The notes beneath the pieces were generated by a model. It made no database searches, had not been told where the DNA came from, and worked only from the letters and a program-made list of their open reading frames with translations. Both the position numbers and the translations under genes were made by a program. From the NCBI GenBank assembly GCA_033439685.1, contig JAUEDM010000005.1, forward strand, positions 1,984,001 to 2,048,000: DNA of 64,000 bases. The letters are read 5' to 3'. Source of the DNA: Apodospora peruviana. Lineage: Eukaryota > Ascomycota > Sordariomycetes > Sordariales > Lasiosphaeriaceae. How positions within the stretch are numbered: the stretch's first letter is position 1; the number at the start of each line of letters is the position of its first letter. Shown here piece by piece: positions 45,014-55,595 of the stretch.

Positions 45014-46019
45014 GTTTAACTAGAATGTGGAGCTGAGGTGAAGAACCGAGAGATAAGGGGAGTTATGTAGGTGAAGAATCTAAGGCCGTATTTTCGTAGT
45101 TGCTTTTTCTGTACTTTTACAGGTGTTTTGCCAATGCCACTCAAAGGTCTATAAAACGGGAGGAAGTCTTATGATTTCTCAGGGTGTGTATATAATTATA
45201 ATGTATAATCTCGGTAGTAGGTAACTGGGAAGAAACGAGAGGTTAATGAGTAAATTTAAGAAAGGTTTCTATGCTTCCAGCAGGCTGCGTGCGGTGTGGG
45301 TCGCTTGATTGCTTGAAGTGGGAGAATGGATGGGGTAAGGATATTCCGTACAAACCAAAATTTAAGGAATGAATTTGGGCACGAAGCTCCCAAGGCTGTA
45401 TCCGTACAACTGTAATTTTTAATCATGTGACTACCCTAATACTAGCCACAGAGCAGAGCTATAGCAACGTGCGGGACCAGCAGTTCCTTTAACACTGAAA
45501 GGAATTTGTGCTATCTCGGCTACTAGAGGTATATAGTTGATAGAAGAGAGCAACTATTTTCATTTTATATGTCAAAAAAGTATTCGTGTGCCGGGCCGTG
45601 TTGGTGTGTATCAAAGATGACCAGATACGGGGTATGGTAATTAACGTATTGTGTGGTGGGGATACTGTAAGGGACCAAGACCCCTGCGAGCCGCTTACCA
45701 GCCGCCCGTCAACCGCTAGTGCTGTGCTCAGTGAAAGCGAACCTCACACTTGACCAACATCAATCCGTATAACATGCAGGTTGAAAACAAATACCCAGGA
45801 CAAAACAATCCAACTTGGAAGACTCCTAGGGGTCCAACGACGATTGGCTTTATATCTATCCGGATAGGCGCACACGGTCGAGTCTCTGGATTTTAGACTG
45901 TTACGGCTTGGCTGTTTCATGCATTCTCGGCAAACGACGGTCATCACTCACTCGCCAACTCACCTCAAATCCCCTTCACTCAGTCTCCCCATATGCTTAA
46001 CTAGAGCGCCATTATCAAC
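45014..46019. other. Divergent upstream region, EFM7 and SR-like gene
   Basis: The 1 kb between two head-to-head starts is AT-rich in places (45100-45220 and 45540-45580). No gene seen. Confidence 0.65.
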
Positions 46020-47579
46020 ATGAATACGACCAACGCTTCTGTGCCAAGTGACAGCACCAACCGCGGCATTGGTGGATGCCCCAGATCATCACGCTCCAAG
46101 TCACCTAGTCGTCGGGAGCGCTCGTATCGGCAACGATCCCGATCGCCCCCACCGTGCAGACGGCGGCAGCAGCAGGAGGAGGATGAGGATTTCGATGGTG
46201 ACAGATACCGCCCGGCAGCAGCAACACGGGAAAGCCATCACTACCGCCGGTCTCGGGATCGTGATGATGAAGCCGGGAGGCGTCATCGGCGGGATCAACA
46301 TCATCGTCACCACCATGATGATTACCATCGTGAGAATGAAGAGAGAAGGCTGAAGAAGAAGAGGAAAGCAGATGATTCTGACGTTCGTCACCATCACTAT
46401 CACAAGTCAGCTCATCATGCCACCCCGATCACCACCACGACTACTGAAAAGGACAGGAAAGTCGAAGAAGGAGGCGAAGAAAACAAACCCCTGCCCTACG
46501 GCACCCGCGCCCTCTCGCGCCGGCACGATTTTCAAGCCTTTGAGGGCCTCTTCGCCTACTACCTGGACCTGCATAAGTCGCTCGACATCAACGAGCTGCC
46601 AGACGAAGAAGTCCGCGGGCGGTGGCGCAGTTTTGTGGGGAAATGGAACCGCGGTGAGCTGGCGGAGGGGTGGTACGAGCCTGAACTGTTTGCACGCGTG
46701 TCGACTGGTACGATGGATGAGGGGGAGTATCATCTTCCTCCTGATTCAGGTGCTCCTGCTCCTGCTGGTGGTGATGAAGCAACATTAAAAGAAGATGAGG
46801 AGAGAGCGGCGGATGAATTTGGACGTGATCGTCGACCACCACCTCCTCGTCCTACTACTACTACTACTACTACTACTATAGAGGAGAAAACGTCTGATGT
46901 GAAGGATGATGTCCGTGAACTGCTTGCTCGATATGATGAGCTTCACAACACCCATAAACCTGATATCACCACCACCACCACGAGCAGCGACCACAACAAA
47001 CCCACCAACAACAATATTTCATCAGCCGCCGACGAACACGATGATGAAGATTCGGAGGAAGATGACTTCGGTCCCTCTCTCCCACCCACAGCCTGCCGCA
47101 CCAATAACCTTTCTCGACATGGCGCCGCCGTGCCAAACCTGCAAGACCTCTCACTCCGCCAAGAAGCTGCTCTCGAGTTCCGCGAACAGCAACTCTCCGA
47201 TCTTAGGGATGAACGAAAAGCCGACCGAGCCCTGCAAAAAGAGCGCCTCGACGATATCCTCCCGCCGCGCGGGGATCCGGGCTCCCGCGAGCGCAAGCTC
47301 GAAAAGCGCGCGCTGGTCAACGAAAAGATGCGCGCGTTCCGAGATAGGTCTCCCGGTGCGGCAGAGGTGCCCGAGGCGGATTTGCTGGGAGGAGGGGACG
47401 ACGAGCACAAGAAACTGGTTGCCGCGAACCAGCAACGGGTATCGGAACGGCAGTCACGGCGGGAAGAGATCCGGCGCGCCAAGGCGGCGGAGCGGGATGA
47501 GCGGATCAGGGAATATAAAGAGCGGGAGGAGAGGACGGTGGAGACGTTGAGGGAGTTGGCTAGACGGAGGTTTGGTTGA
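46020..47579 (+). CDS. Arg/Ser- and His-rich nuclear protein, GPALPP-motif-like, conserved core
   Basis: A single exon encodes 519 aa. Residues 1-130 are rich in Arg-Ser, Arg-Glu and His (SRSPSRRERS, QHHRHHHDDYH), typical of nuclear RNA-processing proteins. A conserved-looking block around 158-225 (YGTRALSRRHDFQAFEGLFAYYLDLHKSLDI) resembles a fungal family often annotated as an HEL117-like RNA helicase, although no helicase motif is present. FGPSLPP at about 350 resembles the GPALPP motif, and the C-terminus is a long charged coiled coil (about 380-519). Poly-Thr runs come from ACT/ACC repeats. A splicing-associated role is an inference from composition. Confidence 0.75.
   Translation: MNTTNASVPSDSTNRGIGGCPRSSRSKSPSRRERSYRQRSRSPPPCRRRQQQEEDEDFDGDRYRPAAATRESHHYRRSRDRDDEAGRRHRRDQHHRHHHDDYHRENEERRLKKKRKADDSDVRHHHYHKSAHHATPITTTTTEKDRKVEEGGEENKPLPYGTRALSRRHDFQAFEGLFAYYLDLHKSLDINELPDEEVRGRWRSFVGKWNRGELAEGWYEPELFARVSTGTMDEGEYHLPPDSGAPAPAGGDEATLKEDEERAADEFGRDRRPPPPRPTTTTTTTTIEEKTSDVKDDVRELLARYDELHNTHKPDITTTTTSSDHNKPTNNNISSAADEHDDEDSEEDDFGPSLPPTACRTNNLSRHGAAVPNLQDLSLRQEAALEFREQQLSDLRDERKADRALQKERLDDILPPRGDPGSRERKLEKRALVNEKMRAFRDRSPGAAEVPEADLLGGGDDEHKKLVAANQQRVSERQSRREEIRRAKAAERDERIREYKEREERTVETLRELARRRFG
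46854..46879 (+). repeat. (ACT)n tract encoding poly-Thr
   Basis: Tandem ACT codons within the SR-like gene encode about eight threonines. Length polymorphism is plausible. Confidence 0.85.
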
Positions 47580-47961
47580 CCTTGCAAGACGTAGAGTCAT
47601 TGTGGGCTATATATAAGTAGGTACCTAGATAGATAGAGATGTATATTCTTCATCGCCTTGCCCTGGGTATCAACACACACTGGATCTACTCTCATTGCTG
47701 CTGGCATCATCAATCAGGCCGGCTGGCTGGTTTTTTCTTGATCACCTCTCCAACTCCAAGTTCAGCCCACAGGCTGGTTATCCTACCAGGTAGATGGGTA
47801 TTCCTCTCTACAAGGCACTTCATCATTTGCTCTCCAAGCAGTCATTTAGTCTCCAAGGGTCATGTATTCTCCAACAAAGACATACAGATAAACAATGATA
47901 TAAAAATAAAACCAGCAACCCACACTATCAAACATCCAACAACCAATTTTATATAAGAGGC
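47580..47961. other. Shared 3' region
   Basis: A 382-base gap lies between convergent stops of the SR-like and copper-regulator genes. It holds TAGGTACCTAGATAGATAG near 47616 and AT-rich sequence. No gene. Confidence 0.7.
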
Positions 47962-49732
47962 CTACTGCTCCGGCAGCGGTGCATTATGCACCAAACAGCC
48001 AATACACTGGCAATCGTCCCCGCAAGGACAAGCATGCAAATCCCCACCGCACGTCCCGTCGTCCCTAAGCGGCAAGTTCACAAAGAAGTAGTCCACCGTC
48101 GACAAACTGAGCTGCTGCTCATCGCTACTGAATCCCGACGCGTCGCTCGGCGTCTGCGCTTGGTCCGGGGGAGACTCGGGCGGCGGGACACCGTTCGTAG
48201 TAGTTTGTGACAGATCCGCGCCAGCAACAGCATGACCACCATTACTACCGTTGGTATTGGTAGGACTATCCATATACGCGTTATTGACGTACTGAAACAT
48301 CTGGTCGTTGAACGGATGCGCCAAGCAGCCGATACACTTGCAGTCTACGCAGGCACATTCGTGTGTCGTACCTGCGCCGCCACCACCCAGCTCTCCATTT
48401 GCTGTTGATGTTCCTCCGTTCGTTGGAGGGTTATTCGCTATTGTGGTGTCGGCGGGACCCAGAGACATGCTCGGCTGCGAGGCGATCTGCTGCCAGATCG
48501 CCTGGTTTACGGGGTGTTGCCAGGACCCGTAGTCGCCGGGATATGTGTAGACCGTAGGGAACGGAATTTGTGTCTGGAAGTTTTCGTGTGTTTTTAGACC
48601 GTGGCCGGGTATCGTGGGTGACTGGAAACGTGTGGTCATAAACTCCTTGTCATAACCTGCCTGAGCAACAACGGGAGGCATCCCATTTGTGGGAGACACT
48701 GGCGAGTCTTTCTTCCCACCGCCGTCACAACAACTACCTCCATTCGACATGCCACCATTCGAGCTCGGCATCAGAGACGGACCGAGATTAACCGGTTGTC
48801 GTTGTTGCTGTGGCTCGTCCACAGCCGGCGAGCAGCAGCTTTTGGTGCCATTGCTTGGAGGCGTGGTCTGTATTGATAGACCCAAATCTTGGATCTGAGA
48901 CGAATGGATGCTATCCTCTCTCTTGATTTCCCCTTGCGGTGGAAGGTGGTGTGTTTGCGTATATTGTGGGCTCATAGTATAAGCCAGCGGCGCCGTATAC
49001 GCCAGATTTCGCGGGTGACCAAACCCATTTGGAGGGCCGGAGGCAACATAGCCGATATTGGTCACAAACCCTGACGTGACCGGTGGTGACATCTGGGCTA
49101 CGATATTGTTAGGGGCCATTGAGACCCCGTTTGTGTTATCCAAGCCGACGTTCTGTGGCATTACCAGGTTGACAGACATGGGGTCTATTCTACCAAGATT
49201 TGCGGGATCAAAGGATTGCTTCCGGCCATTTGTCCTTGACATGGAGCCTGATTTGTTTACCCTGAATGACGGTCGTGAAGGCGAGGTTGGAGTCTCGACG
49301 ACAGGGGATGGCGCTTGCTGCTGCTGCTCAGCCAGGCTGGCTTCTTCCCCCTTTTCGGGTCCGCATCCACACTGTTGCTTCCGCGGGATGGCGACCCTCA
49401 CGCCGCCACATGCGCATGGCTTTCCAGGCGGACACGGACACGTACTCAGGGGTCGACCGGGTTTCCGAACAGGAACCATGACTCGTTCGTTGAAGTGATT
49501 ACATTTTGTAGACCGGTGACCGCGAATACACGGCGCACTATGGGGAAGAAAGGAGGTCAGTAATCACCCAAGAAAGAAGGTTTGTGAAGCGATTGCAACT
49601 TGGTTTTGGAGGTGAGCGCAGCAGAACCGAGTATCAAATGGAGGAACACCTGGAATGGCAAGAAAGGGGGACCTGAAAAAGTAAAGACAAGGCAACATAC
49701 CAGGCCATTTTCTGGCCGTTTATGAAAGGCAT
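47962..49732 (-). CDS. Copper-fist transcription factor, Mac1/GRISEA/Cuf1 type
   Basis: Exon 1 is 49732-49701 (32 nt) and exon 2 is 49537-47962, giving 535 aa. Splicing completes the Cys11 codon and yields the N-terminal copper fist with Cys11, Cys14, Cys23 and His25, the canonical zinc ligands, then RKPGRPLS (the minor-groove RGRP-type motif) and a Cys-rich copper segment (CPCPPGKPCACGG). Two C-terminal copper-binding repeats follow: CACVDCKCIGCLAH at about 405-418 and CPCGDDCQCIGCLVH at about 514-528, as in yeast Mac1 and Podospora GRISEA. Such factors activate copper-uptake genes when copper is scarce and are inhibited when copper binds the C-terminal repeats. The middle is Gly/Asn/Pro-rich. 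Confidence 0.95.
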
Positions 49733-52072
49733 ATTGGCGGCTATAGAGATGACAAAGCACTTTGCATCTAGGGGTAGCCCAATCGGACGTTATGTGTCTG
49801 TGCCCCTGAGAACAGAAGGTATCTTGAGCCTCAATGGGAGGCTGTGGAATAACACGAGATGACAGGTCGTCTAGCGGCTTACAACATCTCGGCTGGGTAT
49901 GATCCTAGTGGAAGACAGAATGGAACGACCACAGCAAAAACTTGCTCAGCCAAGTGCTAGGGTCCAGGGGTATCGATTTGGCCAGAGGAATCCTGAGCGG
50001 TTGTCGTCTGGTGTTACCAAGAAAGTGAAGATATAAGATAGATCGGAGCCGGGAGGATGGGTTCTGCGAATACCACGCTTGCGTTTCTTACGCCAGCCAG
50101 GTGCTTGTGGGGGTGGAAGACCTGGTAGCCTTCCTCAGACAACGTCCAGGGCTGTGGTACGGCCACGGCAGAGAGACGGAGACGCGGGAGCGCAGAGATT
50201 GGCCAACCAGTGATCCAAGAGGCCGAAAGGGGGCCGGCTTGGGCTCGTTAAACCGCCCGAAGAGCTTGCAAAGAAACCGGCGGCGAGCGCACCGGGAGAC
50301 GGGATCACGGGGGACGATAAGGGGTCGTAAGGTGGCCACAGACCGGCGAACACCTTCGACAACCGTCCTGTGGATTGCGCCGGGAGCAGTGTCCTCTGGT
50401 ATGCGCGGCGGTAGGCTGTCTAGATTGATGACAAGAATCCGTGGTATACGGGAGAGCAAGTTCCAAGACGGGAAGCCGAAGACTGACCGGGAGCGAAAAT
50501 AAAACGGAGGTGGAGATGGCCAGTATCACGCCATGCGAGGCCGGCGCGGCCTTGTTCCTGGACCCTCAAGTCGGATGTGGTGGGAGAGGGTGGTTTGGAA
50601 GGGGGGACGAGTGAAGCCGAAGGAGCGAGTGAGAGAGACCCGGGCTCGCTGTTTCCAATGCCGAGAGTACAGTAAAAAGTCAGCAGAGCGCCATGCGATC
50701 CAGTGCCGCGGTTCACAGTTGCGATGCTGTACGCCGAGTGATACGGTGTGGTGCTATGCTGCGATGCTATGCGAAGCTCTCCCTCCCTCGCTGGAGCTGG
50801 CTGCGTGGAAGTAGGGATAGGGCGTAGCAGATTGATTGCTTCTGGAAAGATGGAATGAAAAAGAGCCCCTCCTCGAAATGCTTGGAATGAATGAATGAAT
50901 GAATGATCGACGGCAGCAACAACCTGGATGTGCTGAAAGACCTGGCCGGGCCCTCTCGCTTTGCCTTGCCCTCGGAGACTTGGCACAGACTGCAAGCACC
51001 CCCTGGACGACCCTGGCGTTCGTATCAACACCAACTTTGGGCCATACAACATACCACATGCACAGTACACAACCTTACCTTTGACCGGGCAGGTAAATTG
51101 AAAGCCCTGGTCCAGTCTGTGGTCTCGACAGCAGAGGCGCAAATCGCGAACTTGAAGTGGGTTGGTGGGTTGGACTCAGGGTTGGTGGGGTGCGGCGTGG
51201 TCGGAAACCAAAACTGAGCAAGTTTCCATTGGCTCCAAACCTTCCAAGGCGCGAGGTCAGACCAAGCTAGACACTCGAGACGGGAGAACCGTGGGGAGGC
51301 TCCTGTAAACTTCCCAACTGCAGGCTTTAAAAAGGCCAACAAATAAAAGCAAAAAAATAAAAGCAAAAAAATATTTTCATAATGGGTCGGAGCTGGATGG
51401 ACAAGGACTTGGGACGGCACAACTTTCGTTAATTTGTTCAATAATCTTGCTCGATGGTATACTGAACATGTATGTCAAGCAAGGTCAGGAAGGTGGTATC
51501 AAACATCATAAACCCAACAGTTTCAAGTGGTCACTCACGCCCTCCGGCCTATCCAGCCATGGTCATCTCGGATACCCAGAATAGACAGACGACGGCCACC
51601 ACATCTGATGGCCCGCCCAGCATTTCCCTGATATTCCCTGCATATGATACTAGTAGTGTCTTGCAGCTCTCGCCTCCACAAAAGCAAACACTGATGCGCT
51701 GCGAAGGCGACGACGGGAGCCACTGACACAGTTGGTGGATTTCCGGGAACCAAAGTTTGGAAGTCAGCCACACACATCCAACTCCTGGGGTAAGCTTCCA
51801 AGTCCGCATTTGACTAAGAGCTTTGTGAACGCCTTAGATACCGTATCTGTGTATATACCTTTAAGTAAGGTAGGGTATCCAGTGCGAAGCCGACATTACG
51901 GCCCGTGTAAAACCCGCTGTTCTCATTGCCATATTTTGGCCAGCCGCCATTTCCCTTATTTTCATTCTCTCATGCTATCCATGCGGAGATATAGCGCCAC
52001 TCCCGTTATATGTCGTCTCTTTCTTTAATGGCAGAAATGGTCCATCTTGGTTTTCCTCCTCGGCTTGTTGCG
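49733..52072. other. 2.3 kb without a convincing gene
   Basis: This is upstream of the copper regulator and downstream of the SR140-type gene. The 240-codon minus-strand frame at 50420-51142 and the 133-codon frame at 50101-50502 lack motifs. An (AATG)n microsatellite lies at 50885-50906. A long regulated promoter for the copper factor is plausible. Confidence 0.55.
50885..50906. repeat. (AATG)n microsatellite
   Basis: About five tandem AATG units occur in the region upstream of the copper-fist gene. Confidence 0.9.
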
Positions 52073-54556
52073 CTAATTGTCGCCGTCTGAACCTGAGTCG
52101 GCAAACATATCCACAGCCCGCATCCTCTTCCTGGACGGGGCTGCATTATTAGCGGATATGCGGAAACCGCCGACAGATTGTACCTCTGGCTGCTTGACAT
52201 CTGTCAATGGGATTTTTGTTTCTGATGTGTCATCGGTGTTCCTCATCGCCGTGTCTGGGTCTGAATATCCCAGGACGCCAACGTCCTCTGGTTCGCCATC
52301 AAGGTCCGCAGGTAGCTCGTCCCCATCGTACGAATAGTACAATTTGGGGTAGGCTAACTCTCCCTCTAGATCGCTAGCCTCTGGCGCCTTGTCGTCATCG
52401 TCGTCCGCATCAACAACCGACTCGGCCTGGTCTGCAGGTTTGTCCGACACCGGCAAGAAGTGGCTGCTAGCGGGGCCCTCAATTGTCTTCCATCGGCCAG
52501 CCTTCTTCTGTTGATCGATATCGATCGTGTCTTTTTTAGCGACTGGTGGGTTATCAAAACTGTTGACAAGCTCCTTGTACGCCTCGCCTAAAAACGCGCC
52601 CCAGCCCTCCCATAAGCTTAGCACAAGTTTAACACTCCGCTTCCATTTGTCGGCCTTAAGTCGGCCCCAGTTGAGCCTATCCGGTATCGTACCGAGAAGT
52701 TCAAACGTCTTGCGATTTTTGAGGGCTGTGCCGACTAGCCCCTTGTAACGCCAGGCATGTCTAATGCCACCAGTAGCTCCCGCGGACGCCAATATGTCAC
52801 TGACCACGTAGAGTCCGATCAAACTTGCTGCGCTTGTGTCGGGGGTATCAGCAGTCGTTTTGTCGTCTGCTGTAGGGGACGCATCACGTAAATCATCGTT
52901 GTGGTCATCCCTGCCCCGTGTCGACTGTTTGTAGTCTGGGTTCGCAGAGGTGAAGGCGAAAGGTGACTCGATATTCTGGAGGACCATCTCAACAATCTCG
53001 GAAGCGCCTCGGCTAGCATGAATAATTGCAAAGGCAGTGACACGCGCAATGTCGCCCTTCCGTATCTTCGACAAGGTTGTTGGGAGTCGAGCAAGGAGGT
53101 AGGTGAGTTTTGCCTTGTCCATGGGACTAAGGAATGTGTCTTCCTGTTCGTTGACGCCAGCCATGTTCTCTTCAAAAGCATCTTCTTCCTCAGACACATA
53201 ATCTGAGTCAGAGACAAACTCATCGACTCCGGTGGCATACTCGTATGCTAGGGGTTCGTCTGGGGCTTTCCAGTAGGGGTGGTTGCCGCCCTCAAAGAGG
53301 ACAACTTTCTTGTTCTTCCCTTTTTGTGATCGCTCCGAACCTGTCATGACCTCCCATAACTTCCAGCGATAATAGACTCCGCCCTCACTGCGAGCATCCC
53401 AGATCCACGCCCACCTCTCGTCCGTCTGGACATCTGGAGATGACATGAGGAGCGCCTCGAACTCAACTCCATGGTTTTTGACAGACTCTATAACCATGTG
53501 AATCATCCGTAGCAGCCTGATGTCCCGTGGTGGATTGACAGGAACGTAGAACCGCGATGTATTGCCGTCTAGGTTGTTCATGGGGCGATCATATGACTTT
53601 GGGGGTGCAAATCCGCCACCACCACGGCCATAGCCTGACGGACCTCTCTGCAAGTCCTTTACCTCCTTTGCCCCAAACGGTTGTGAGGTGGTTGTCGAGG
53701 ACAGTATAGTCGGCAAGGCAGACGCCATTGCGGCAGTGGACAGATGTTTGTCCACGAACAAGAAGTAGCCGTACCCTAGATAGTGATTTTGTAAACCACT
53801 CACGGCGGTATCCATTTCAGTCGCCGGAGTCTCCTTAGAAAGTGTGACGATCGCGGTGAGTGATTTCCGCTCCGTCCCGCTGGGACCAGATGGGGGGATT
53901 ATCTTGACATTCTCGACCGTTAGCGAGGGAGGAATCAAGGCCTTGATGACGGACTGAGAGGTGCCTGGTGGCAGATTGGCGAGTCGCAAAGTCGGCTTCG
54001 ATATAGCTTTCACTTCCGCTCGGTCTGCCGTTACAGGCGTGTCTTCCTCGTCACTGGCATCATCGAAGACCTTGGAGACCGGTAAAGCACCGGACTCACG
54101 CTTCTCAAAACCTAACCTGCCGCGCGCCTCATGTAAGCCCCTTTGGTGATTTGACGAAAAGTTATCGTATGGCCTTTTTTTCCCGTACGATGTTGGCGCA
54201 GGCCCCAGGCTACCGGGACCGGTCTTTATCGGGGTGCCAGAGGGGGCACCAAAGTGTCGTTTACCACTACCTCCGCCCAATGGTGGCTGGCCCGCGAAAG
54301 GCAGCCGTTCCGAAGGCCCGGACAAGTGCCTTGGGAGGGCTTGCTGGGATCTGTAGGAAGCAAAGCCATTGTCGTAGTTTCCACTCTCTTCGTGGTCTCT
54401 TCTGAATTCTTCGAGGGCTGCGGCCGTCTCTTCGGCGTCTCTGCGACGCTTCGCCTCGGCCTCGGCTTTTTGTCTCTCGAAGGCCGACTGCTTGGTCGGT
54501 TTCTGGAGCTTGGCCTCCACGTCAGGAAACTCGGCAATCTTTTTGCTCGTCGACAT
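52073..54556 (-). CDS. U2 snRNP-associated SR140-type splicing protein
   Basis: A single exon encodes 827 aa. In order: a charged N-terminal helix (about 20-55), a Gly/Ser-rich region, an RNA-recognition domain (about 185-275, TLRLANLPPG to YGYFLFVDK), a SURP module (about 340-385, RLLRMIHMVIESVKNHGVEFEALL), and a CID domain (about 465-640, MDKAKLTYLLARLPTTLSKIRKGDIARVTAFAIIHA). This RRM-SURP-CID order is that of human U2SURP/SR140. It likely acts in the spliceosome at the U2 stage. An acidic patch (SDSDYVSEEEDAFEEN) and an acidic C-terminus follow. No intron is needed. Confidence 0.92.
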   Translation of the reverse strand: MSTSKKIAEFPDVEAKLQKPTKQSAFERQKAEAEAKRRRDAEETAAALEEFRRDHEESGNYDNGFASYRSQQALPRHLSGPSERLPFAGQPPLGGGSGKRHFGAPSGTPIKTGPGSLGPAPTSYGKKRPYDNFSSNHQRGLHEARGRLGFEKRESGALPVSKVFDDASDEEDTPVTADRAEVKAISKPTLRLANLPPGTSQSVIKALIPPSLTVENVKIIPPSGPSGTERKSLTAIVTLSKETPATEMDTAVSGLQNHYLGYGYFLFVDKHLSTAAMASALPTILSSTTTSQPFGAKEVKDLQRGPSGYGRGGGGFAPPKSYDRPMNNLDGNTSRFYVPVNPPRDIRLLRMIHMVIESVKNHGVEFEALLMSSPDVQTDERWAWIWDARSEGGVYYRWKLWEVMTGSERSQKGKNKKVVLFEGGNHPYWKAPDEPLAYEYATGVDEFVSDSDYVSEEEDAFEENMAGVNEQEDTFLSPMDKAKLTYLLARLPTTLSKIRKGDIARVTAFAIIHASRGASEIVEMVLQNIESPFAFTSANPDYKQSTRGRDDHNDDLRDASPTADDKTTADTPDTSAASLIGLYVVSDILASAGATGGIRHAWRYKGLVGTALKNRKTFELLGTIPDRLNWGRLKADKWKRSVKLVLSLWEGWGAFLGEAYKELVNSFDNPPVAKKDTIDIDQQKKAGRWKTIEGPASSHFLPVSDKPADQAESVVDADDDDDKAPEASDLEGELAYPKLYYSYDGDELPADLDGEPEDVGVLGYSDPDTAMRNTDDTSETKIPLTDVKQPEVQSVGGFRISANNAAPSRKRMRAVDMFADSGSDGDN

Positions 54557-55595
54557 CTTGGGTGGGTGAGGGCCGAGCTAACATAGCGAGTGTCGATGAG
54601 CTACCGGTCGCGTGGAATAATCGCGGCGTCGCTAAAGTTCGTGGAAGAAGTCGATGCGTCGCTTCCCTGCTGACGAAGTGCTTGTTCTGTTGTTCCTCTC
54701 TGTTCCTCGGATCAGTATTGGTCCGTGCTCAGCGCTCTCGAGAACCTTGCCGGCCGGCAGTGGGGCTGTGCTGAGGGTGATTCACAGGAACACTTACCCA
54801 AATGGGTGATTCAACACGGTTGATCCAAAATAATCTGAAGTATCTCCTCTCCCATCAACATTCGTACTGGGCGCCTTGCCTTCGACACCATGCTCCAGTA
54901 TATTCTTTAAAGGGTGTAATCTTGCCTTGTTCGATCACATGATACAGACAAGCCGGGCGCATTGGGTCTTCCCTGGATCACTTCACTGCTGTATCTCTTG
55001 TACGGAGTACGGTACCTCCCTTTCTTTAGCAAATAGCAAATACGTAGCACTCATCCAAGCATTCCACCTTCCGGAGTTCCACAGTGGTACGCCGATAACC
55101 TCAATTCCCCAAGTTGGGCGGTGTGTGCCTTCCGATCGAGCTCCTGCTTGTCTCTCTGACTCTCTCAGCTCGCTTCAACTCTCCACTCCCGTCACTTCAC
55201 GGCAGCCGGTAAATTTTTGGCCACTGGCCAGGTGGACATGGTGGAACAGCTGGCAACGGTATGCTGCTTGCTGGTCTGGTCCAACGGTCCAGCTCCACTA
55301 ATTAGGTATTTAATCCAAGATATGTCCCGCGATTGTCATGATCGTGAAACTCATCCGGCACCTTTGTTCGTGTCTTGTCCCATTCCGCCTGCTTTGCAGC
55401 ATAATCATTCACGTCATACGGATCACAACAAACCACAACAGACAAGACATCAGGATTGTGTGGCGTGTTCTTCCCCAATCTCGGAAACAAGGGCGGGCAC
55501 CAAACACACGGCCGGCAGTCGCGACCCTAGACTCAAACCCTAATCTGCCTGTCCTCTTGAAACCTTCTTATTTTTGTCTCTCTTCTCTCTTGCAG
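54557..55595. other. Divergent upstream region, SR140-type and FAD oxidase genes
   Basis: About 1 kb between head-to-head starts. It includes a GTACGGAGTACGG motif near 55000. The oxidase frame is open upstream to 55338, and CTCTCTTGCAG directly before its ATG looks like an acceptor of a leader intron. No other gene seen. Confidence 0.6.

Noticed and set aside
46906..47587. Two 214-codon frames overlapping the SR-like gene
   Set aside because: Alternative-frame shadows; codon pattern and charged coiled coil support only the frame starting at 46020.
50420..51142. 240-codon minus-strand frame
   Set aside because: Covers a microsatellite and simple repeats; no motif or conserved pattern seen.
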